A stretch of 50,749 nt of DNA from assembly GCA_015680685.1 (NCBI GenBank), contig MNCI01015527.1:361313-412061 (forward strand), read 5' to 3'. The position numbers and the translations under genes are program-made. Within the stretch, counting starts at the first letter, position 1; each line of letters starts with the position of its first letter. This stretch comes from Gnetum montanum (lineage: Eukaryota > Streptophyta > Gnetopsida > Gnetales > Gnetaceae). Shown here in pieces: positions 44,351-50,749 of this stretch. Under the pieces are notes generated by a model, which made no database searches, had not been told where the DNA came from, and saw only the letters and a program-made list of their open reading frames with translations.

Positions 44351-45640
44351 GATATTTTCCAAAACTAATGGTAAATTCTAAATTTAACAAAAAGGGCTCA
44401 TCTATCTTTTTAACTTGCACAAATTTTTTTAAATTGTTCCTAATGAAACAAACAATACCTCTTGAGAGTCTTTCTCCTATACTTATTTTAGTGTTTTTTG
44501 CTGAAAATTTAACAAATACCTTAGAATAACAAAATCTTCTAAACCTTTATCCTTCTAAGTTTCTATTAAATCAAAAACATGAAAACTATTAAAGAAACCA
44601 ATGTTGTTAAATAATAAAATTTTGTTTGCAATGCTTCATCAATATTAATAAATCCATAACATAAAGAACCTCTACATTTTTTGAATAATTTTTAAAATAG
44701 TGCTTCTCTATAATTAGTACCATGCTGCTAGTATTTAGGTATGCTATAAGACCATTTTGAGTTCTACAAGTTCCTTACTATTACATTAGAAAACTCACAA
44801 ACTATTGTTAATCAATTTTTTTAAAAAAGAAAAAATATAGATTGGATTAGAAACTAAACTAAAAAATTAAATAGAGATGGATGGAAGAGAAAGGAAAGAA
44901 ATTCATGAACTAAATGAAGAACAATAAAACATGTTATACTTAAATCCAAAATCAAATATTTTCCTTAATGCCCTCGAAATCCATTTCTTAAAAAATTTGC
45001 ACATGTAGAATGTTTTTGTGTTTAGGGTAAATTGTTACCATTAGGAAACTTATCTAAGAAAGTAATATTTACCTATAATTTTAAATTACATATCATTTTT
45101 AGTATAAATAAGTGATAATTAATAAAAAATACTAATGAATTCTAAATAGGCTATTTATCCTCGCAATGTAGTCACCAGTGCGATTTGTTTCGCATGATAG
45201 TTAAATAACCGAAACCATTTTTTGTGATTAATGCCCAAAACTTTTAAAAGCCTTAATTAATGGTGGGAGCCACACTTATTTTCTTTCTATTAAAAAGTTA
45301 AAAATATAAAAATTAAATTAAAAAATATAACTTTAGATGCTACTGAATTTTTCGAATTCATTTTTTAACCATATTAGAAATTTTGAAACTAAAACTAAAA
45401 TTTTATACATCCTTTGACCCTTTGAATCTATAAGAAAGAAGAAATATTATTAAAGATGTTTACAAAGATTGTGACACTTATCAGTCGCATCCGAACAAAA
45501 CTGCAACGTTGAAATATTTTTCATGAATTTGTAATTAAGAGACTTGAAAAGAATCCTACAAAATCTGGAGCATTCTTGGGCAAATTAACAGATACGGACA
45601 AAATTAACAAAAATTTTATGTTGTTTACGTTTGATTAGTT
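44351..45640. other. AT-rich intergenic DNA, nothing recognised
   Basis: No ORF of note, no repeat and no RNA gene seen. Confidence 0.6.
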
Positions 45641-45705
45641 ACAGGGCATTGTAAATTGCAATGAGGGTTATTGGAACCAACAATCAACAAATGAATGCGA
45701 CTAAG

Positions 45706-45724
45706 GCATGCATGCATGCATGCA
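45706..45724. promoter_or_regulatory. RY-repeat cluster upstream of the gene
   Basis: Overlapping CATGCATG units form a 19-base run. RY elements are known binding sites of B3 factors of the ABI3/FUS3 group. It lies about 640 bp before the start codon; it could also be a simple tetranucleotide repeat. Confidence 0.5.
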
Positions 45725-45980
45725 GGAAATCAGAACCAGGAGCGGGCGTGCCGGCAGCTGTGATTGGTGGAACTTGTGGCAGCTATCACATTCCTTCGCT
45801 CGTTATTCATTCAATTCAATTCATGATCCCAACACATTAAGTACTTATTGATGTGCTTTGTCGTTTCTAGGGCGATCGTTGCGCAGTTCAACTAAAAACA
45901 TGCAATCTCGTCGCTCGTTTTCGAGTTTGATTATCTGTGTGGGTGGGTTGCAGCACAGCACAGCTGAAATATCTTTTTCC

Positions 45981-46050
45981 AGGGTTTAGTAGACCAGTAC
46001 CTTTTTCTAGGGTTTGCTACCACAGCTGCTGCTGTTAAATTTATAATATA
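45981..46050 (+). promoter_or_regulatory. Telo-box elements and TATA-like sequence of the gene
   Basis: AGGGTTTA at 45981-45988 and CTAGGGTTT at 46007-46015 are telo-box motifs (reverse AAACCCT), common near plant gene starts. TTATAATATA at 46041-46050 could be a TATA box. CT and GCT repeats follow at about 46119-46146, typical of plant 5' leaders. The transcription start is not determined. Confidence 0.45.
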
Positions 46051-46361
46051 TCTGAGATTCGGTTTTCTTTTGTATAGATTCTCTTGTCCGTACGGTGGTA
46101 ATATTTAGGTTTACTACTGTATCTCTCTCTCGCTGCTGCTGCTGTTGGTTTGCTTTTCTTTTCTGTGAATCAATTTTTATTTGGATACCTTGCTTCTCTT
46201 GCACATGCAGCTCCTCCGTCTTACCTTTTCTTCTTATGGGTTTTTGTTTTAATGGCTTCCTTTGTTTCATTCCGATTTTTCCAGATGAAATACTGTCAAT
46301 AATCGTACAGAGCTACTTGTACTGCGAGAGATCACATTGCCCCTGCAACTGGGGCTGCAGG

Positions 46362-47219
46362 ATGAAGAATCAACAGCGCAGGTGCGAAGCTTTTGAAGCA
46401 CGTACAGGAAGCGCAGCAGCAAGTCAAAATGATCATGGATCTGGTTCCGTTCCTCTTTCTGGGGCGTATATGCGAACCCTTGTTAAGCAGCTTACCTCAT
46501 CTAAGAAGACCCATGAGCCTGAGGATAAACAAGTCTTGGGCATGAATCTCAGCAGCAAGAATGCTCTAAACTCTGGTTACGAGAGTTCATGTGATACAAA
46601 AAACGGAGAAAATCAGTGTGCGAGCTCGAGGACAAAGAAAAAGCAAGTCAGAAGACGGTTTTATCAGCCGACTCCGCTGCTGAACACGGTAGAGATGAGG
46701 AGAGAAGTTATGATGGCCCTCAAAAAGCATAGAGCCGCCATGCATCCTGCTGCTGCTTCTTCTTCCTCTTCTGCTGCACCAGCGGTTGCCTCTTCTTCTT
46801 CTTCTTTTTCTTCTCCTTCTTTTGCTGACAACTTCACCGACAGCACCCAACAACAAATGTCCTATTCTTCTTCTCTTGCAGAGAAGCAGCATGTTTCTAT
46901 CAATCCTCGTGATTTAATGATCGACGAGTTTCTACCATCGCTACATGCAGAAACAGCAACAACAATTTCCACTACTTCGCCATCATCGGCCTCGTCGTCT
47001 TCTTCTTCTTTTGCTCAAACCCAAAAGATTATGGGTTCTAACTCTGATTCGAACGTAGCAAAGAAATGGCACGTTGCTGTAAGCGATGAAGAACTTGCAG
47101 AGATGGTGTTGATTGCGGAGAGGAATGAAATTGAATGGCACGACATGCTCAGTAACATGGACTACTATGCATGGTGCCTTACTTTGTTGGACAAGGATGA
47201 TGATGATAATCCCTTTTAA
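46362..47219 (+). CDS. Plant-specific uncharacterised protein (KKQVRRR/acidic C-terminus family), 285 aa
   Basis: The only apparently intact gene of the window; no stop or frameshift. The chosen start MKNQQRRCEAFEAR resembles the N-terminus of a recalled angiosperm family of uncharacterised, often Pro- or Ser-rich proteins. In order: a polar N-terminus; a basic segment TKKKQVRRR (residues 91-99, NLS-like); a helix MRREVMMALKKHRAAM (112-127); long Ser runs (133-153 and 207-217); and an acidic, Trp-containing C-terminus (240-280) with ELAEMVLIAERNEIEWHDML. The basic block followed by the helix, and the C-terminal IxExxEIEW-type motif, are what I recognise. The role is unknown; a nuclear or regulatory adaptor is a guess. 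The frame is open upstream to a Met at 46095, giving a Cys-rich hydrophobic 89-residue extension in CT-rich DNA, more likely 5' leader. GGCTGCAG just before the ATG could also be a splice acceptor. No intron is seen in the CDS. Confidence 0.85.
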   Translation: MKNQQRRCEAFEARTGSAAASQNDHGSGSVPLSGAYMRTLVKQLTSSKKTHEPEDKQVLGMNLSSKNALNSGYESSCDTKNGENQCASSRTKKKQVRRRFYQPTPLLNTVEMRREVMMALKKHRAAMHPAAASSSSSAAPAVASSSSSFSSPSFADNFTDSTQQQMSYSSSLAEKQHVSINPRDLMIDEFLPSLHAETATTISTTSPSSASSSSSSFAQTQKIMGSNSDSNVAKKWHVAVSDEELAEMVLIAERNEIEWHDMLSNMDYYAWCLTLLDKDDDDNPF

Positions 47220-48479
47220 TCTTGTTAAGCCTATCCAATACAACGCTGATTTTAGTTCGTCAATTTTAATTTTTAACTCTTTTCATGGTTGCCGTAATGT
47301 ATTTGAGTTCAGTCTGTGCAAGTGAACGCCGTAATCTTTTTGACTTTTTCACTATGCTTATTTTAACTGTTCGATAATTTTAAATCTTTTCAATATTTGA
47401 TTCGATTCATACCGTTCATCAACCACCCAGAAATTATTATATAGGATATTTACATAACGATAACAACCATTTGATGGCCAGCCAAAATGTCTATTCCCAG
47501 AGTTGCACCGAGTTGTCCTTTGATAATCAACCCTGCACTACAACAGTTCGTGTATTTTTGGGCCAAGTTGGTGGAAAACATTTCCAAAATTATTGCAGTT
47601 TTTCTTTCATTTATTTAATATTGACGATTTTTACGGATGCATGTTAATTTTTTCCCTGTTCTCTGCCAGTCGTTTTTCATGAAATAAACCTGGACTGGGC
47701 AAGTTACTCGTAAGACTCTCAGGAAACTCCGCTCAAAACCTGGCCCAATTGAACCACCCCTTCCGTCTTAACTTTAACTGAAATTGGTTACATCTTTAAT
47801 CCACTTGGGATGTTTTAACCAAGTGAGCTATGCTTCTTTCACAACTTTAAAAAATAAAATAACCGTATTTATTTACTTACATATGAGTGCATTAAATGTC
47901 TGTTACAGAGAAAAGGGGTTTGCTTTAATAAACAAGAGTGTCCTAGCACAAGGGTACTTCACTATGGTCTTTAATTTTCATTGCTTATAAACCCTTAAAA
48001 TAGGTAATAGGTAAAAAGTTCAATTAGGTTCATACATTATAAGAGCCTTGAATTTCTTAGAAAACTTAGAACTTTGCAAGTCTTGTAACAATAGTTCTCG
48101 CTATCTCTATATGTCATAGTTTGTTTTATAGTGCATCCTTTAAACAATGATTTATAGATAGTTTAAACAAACTTAAATGACTTTTAGAACCTATGCAACA
48201 AAGATCAAAACTATAACAAAAGGCTTTTGTCTTCAAATGTAATGGTTTATTTTAAGTTTTTTCAAGCTTGATAGCAAGGATAAAAATATGATATCATATT
48301 GATACTCCGTACATTTTTGTAGACCTAAAAGATGTATTACACCAATGAACTTGTTCAAAATACATTAGTAGCAATAAATTCTAAGTATAATAGATGTGTC
48401 CAATATCCATGCAACTTGAATACATCTTTTTATATAATTCCTTAGAAATAACACTAATAGCTTAAATAGCTTATACAAA
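47220..48479. other. 3' flank and intergenic DNA, nothing recognised
   Basis: No clear polyadenylation signal close to the stop; the nearest AATAAA is at about 47682. No gene or repeat seen. Confidence 0.55.
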
Positions 48480-49400
48480 GATTGACTTATGGTTTGTCAT
48501 TTTCTTCTTAAGAAATCTATTCAACAACATTCTAATGATACATATTACTCATCTTCTACCACTTGTAGTAAACAAAGCTAACATATTCTATCTTCATGTT
48601 GCTCATTGTTCAATCTTCCTATTTCAACTTGGAGATGGTATAATTCCATTCTTACTCTGCTAATTAATGCTCTCATAGATATTGGAATATTTGCAAGTAG
48701 ATCAAACATTTTTTGAAAATGCCCTGCCTCTAATTACTGCAATATAATCTGTATTTAAAAAAGCTAGCTTAGCTTCTACTTATGCTACTTCTACTTTTTT
48801 CCATTCTTCTCTTTTCTTGCAAGCTCTTCTTTCATAATATTTTAATTTATTCAATTTTCTTCTCCTTTCAAGTTGCTATGATTGTATCAATCTTTTCTCC
48901 AAGTAGTTGAATCACTAAAATTCATAATAATACGATGTGGTTTATCACCTTTGAATTCTATGAGATAAGCATCTAAGATTGTATTAGGTAAGATGTGGAG
49001 AGGCATTGTTTTTCTCCTTTTTCCTTTACTAAATGACACAAAGCTTCAACATATTAAGAAAATGCTTCAACAACTATTTTTGTCTTTGCAATTATATCAC
49101 ATATAGTTCATTAATTTGATTAAGAGTTCAAAGTTTCACTTATTGCTTTTTGCTTTATAATCCATTCTACTATCATTTGTTGTTGTGTCATCATAGCTTC
49201 TAGTTGATTAGACATCACATTTTGCTTTAGAGCTATAATGTTCATGGTACAAATAAGATTTTAAAAGTTGCTATTATATTGATCCATCATTATTATTTAT
49301 TCTCTCATTAGCATCTTTTGCTTTTCTAGTATTTTTTTGTTCCTACATTTATTTAGACATTGTTTCTTAATTTTGAATCATCATTTCCTACTATCTTGAA
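48480..49400 (-). pseudogene. Decayed protein-coding relic with coiled coil, unknown family
   Basis: The minus strand reads like protein over about 300 codons in two or three frames. First comes KILEKQKMLMRE, then MNIIALKQNVMSNQLEAMMT (from 49245) and QQQMIVEWIIKQKAISETLN, a Gln/Met-rich coiled coil. Next is MPLHILPNTILDAYLIEFKG, then KPHRIIMNFSDSTTWRKD, KYYERRACKKREEWKKVEVA, and finally SMRALISRVRMELYHLQVEI. A few stops and at least two frameshifts break it. I do not recognise the family. Confidence 0.5.
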
Positions 49401-49489
49401 GATTTTTTTACCTTTAAAGTAAGGCTTTTAGTTGATTGGAAATCTTATGTAGTTTAAATTTAGTAACTAGTACCATATCTAACCCTTTG

Positions 49490-49655
49490 CATAGCTTCAG
49501 ATCATCTGCACTACCTCAGAAAATCCTCTACATAGCCTTAAAAAACCTTTTTTAAAGCCTTAGATTTCCACTTTTTGTACAACATTGGAAAACCTTTTGT
49601 AAAACCTCAGATCCTTTGCACATCCTTGAAATAATCCATTGTAAAGCCTCAAAAA
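49490..49655. repeat. Degenerate short tandem repeat
   Basis: Units like CCTCAGAxAACCTTTTGTAAA recur about six times at irregular steps of 25-35 bp. Confidence 0.45.
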
Positions 49656-50126
49656 GATATGGTAATATAAATTTCCCAGTTTATAACAAAAACCATTGGG
49701 CATTTTCTTTTTATGTTTGAAATATGTATTTACAATTTGTTCTTTATATTATTGATCTTATGTACTTTAAATTCTGTTAATTATTATTCATTAATTTTTA
49801 ATACCAAATGAATAATAAAATATAATAGTTATGAATATTTTATTTTTGCCATCTTGTCCAAGACATTATAAGGATCATCTTTCATTTTGGTATGCACTAT
49901 CCATTTAGGAAAAATAATATTATTTTAATAAATAATATTATTTTTGTGACCTTTATTTTTGATATATTATGACTTGTGGTTTTATCAAGTAGTTGAGAAA
50001 ATATTCATTACAAGTGAAAGTTGACTTACAATTTTACTTTCAATCAACATTTCTCAAGCACATCGACCTTCACCCTACTAATTTAGATAGTTGAGGCCCA
50101 CCTTGTTGTTATTGCATCCTTTAACA

Positions 50127-50605
50127 AATGGTATCATAGCTTTAGAGGGAAATAAGAAGAGCGAAAAATGGCTTCTAATTACATTTTTAGGTGCACTATT
50201 ATGTTCAATGACAGTTAAAATTTTAGCTATTAGTCTTACCTCATGAAGAGGCTCCTTGAAATCAATGATATAGAAATGTATGTTGATCAAAAGTATCAAA
50301 ATTTTCTTTTTTTAAAAATGATTACAAATGCAGTATGTTTAAGCCTACATTATATTTTAAACATGAAAATGATGATTTTATATGCAAGCATCCAAAATTA
50401 ATTTTCTTTTAAGAATGATTGGTGTAGCAAGAGTGAATGAAGAAGACAAAGAAGATTCTCAATTTTTAAATGTATCAACCCTTCAACTAGTTTCTATCCT
50501 AAATGAAGGAATGTCAAGAATAGTGTAAAAATTATCTAATTCCTTTAAAGTCTTCAAGTAATGTTAAATGTTTCTTGTTTAAGTTGTTGTTTTTTCAATA
50601 TTAAA
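50127..50605 (+). mobile_element. Ty1/copia-like element start (PBS and gag), interrupted
   Basis: TGGTATCATAGC at 50129-50140 matches 11 of 12 bases of the initiator tRNA-Met binding site used by many copia elements, and TTAACA just before it looks like an LTR end. ATG at 50168 opens a copia gag-type start: MASNYIF, then FNDS, stop, NFSY, stop, SYLMKRLLEINDIEMYVDQK. The stop after NFSY stands where Trp is usual (TGG to TAG). The 5' LTR would lie before 50127 but its start is not seen. The new LTR at 50606 cuts it. Confidence 0.6.
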
Positions 50606-50749
50606 TGATGAGACACGATATCGCAGCCATCGCGATATCGCATCCCATGCGATATCGCGTATGCAATATCACGTCGTCCCCTGCGATATCGCGTATGCGA
50701 TATTGCGTACGCGATATCGCGGTCTGCTGCCAAATCTATAAATAAGAGG
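50606..50749 (+). repeat. Start of a further A/B/C-family LTR, cut by the window end
   Basis: It begins TGATGAGACACGATATCGC. Seven GATATC-type units start at 50617, 50634, 50651, 50665, 50685, 50699 and 50713, with TATAAATA at 50737-50744. The 17, 17, 14, 20, 14 step pattern is that of B's 5' LTR plus one 14-bp step, so it is closest to the B subfamily. Whether a full element follows cannot be seen. Confidence 0.9.

Noticed and set aside
46095-46361. Cys-rich N-terminal extension of the gene (89 residues)
   Set aside because: It lies in CT- and GCT-repeat DNA typical of a leader, and the start at 46362 fits the recalled family start; kept only as an alternative.
46587-46892. Minus-strand frames opposite the gene
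   Set aside because: Arg- or Glu-rich shadows of the Ser-repeat codons.

Overview
This window looks like intergenic DNA from a large, repeat-rich seed-plant genome. A gymnosperm is my guess; the sequence does not prove it. One apparently intact, intronless gene (46362-47219) sits among old, nested, mutated reverse-transcribing elements. Many stops lie where an aligned copy has TGG, CAA or CAG, as expected from decay of methylated cytosine. There are no bacterial-type operons, tRNA or rRNA genes.

Layout. (1) 1-5414: minus-strand Ty3/gypsy-like element A, cut by the window edge, with one gag-protease frame and its 5' LTR. (2) About 5731-11030: plus-strand decayed endogenous caulimovirid (pararetrovirus) with movement protein, capsid-like region, zinc knuckle, protease and reverse transcriptase. 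(3) About 11481-30956: minus-strand pol-bearing element D, split by two related insertions. B (15189-23517, minus, TSD ATAGT) and C (23944 into the gap at 30335-30741, plus) lie 426 bp apart inside D's RT-RNase H. B and C have gag and a second, non-pol ORF, so they are non-autonomous. (4) 31144-41776: minus-strand chromovirus with a tandem protease-RT duplication. It is broken by a 5.5-kb element G (32627-38139) with 90-bp terminal repeats. (5) About 41940-44350: an unidentified decayed coding region and a LINE tail. (6) 45700-47219: promoter and gene. (7) 48480-49400: unidentified decayed minus-strand coding relic. (8) 50127-50605: start of a copia-like element, cut by a new LTR (50606 to the end) of the A/B/C family.

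The most interesting signal is in the LTRs of the A/B/C family. All six with a visible U3 carry 2-7 palindromic GATATC units flanked by CpG. The two units nearest the TATA box are always 14 bp apart, and exactly 18 nt separate the proximal unit from TATAAATA. Element B has another copy of this promoter module in its interior, ahead of ORF2, whose ATG follows a conserved branch-point-like and 3' splice-like sequence. The chromovirus LTRs carry an unrelated U3 array with 20-bp periodicity.

How the parts relate: D shares its 3' non-coding module with A and B, so D-type elements are plausible pol donors for A/B/C-type elements. The single cellular gene has telo-box, RY and CT-rich sequences upstream and encodes a small basic/acidic protein of a plant-specific uncharacterised family.
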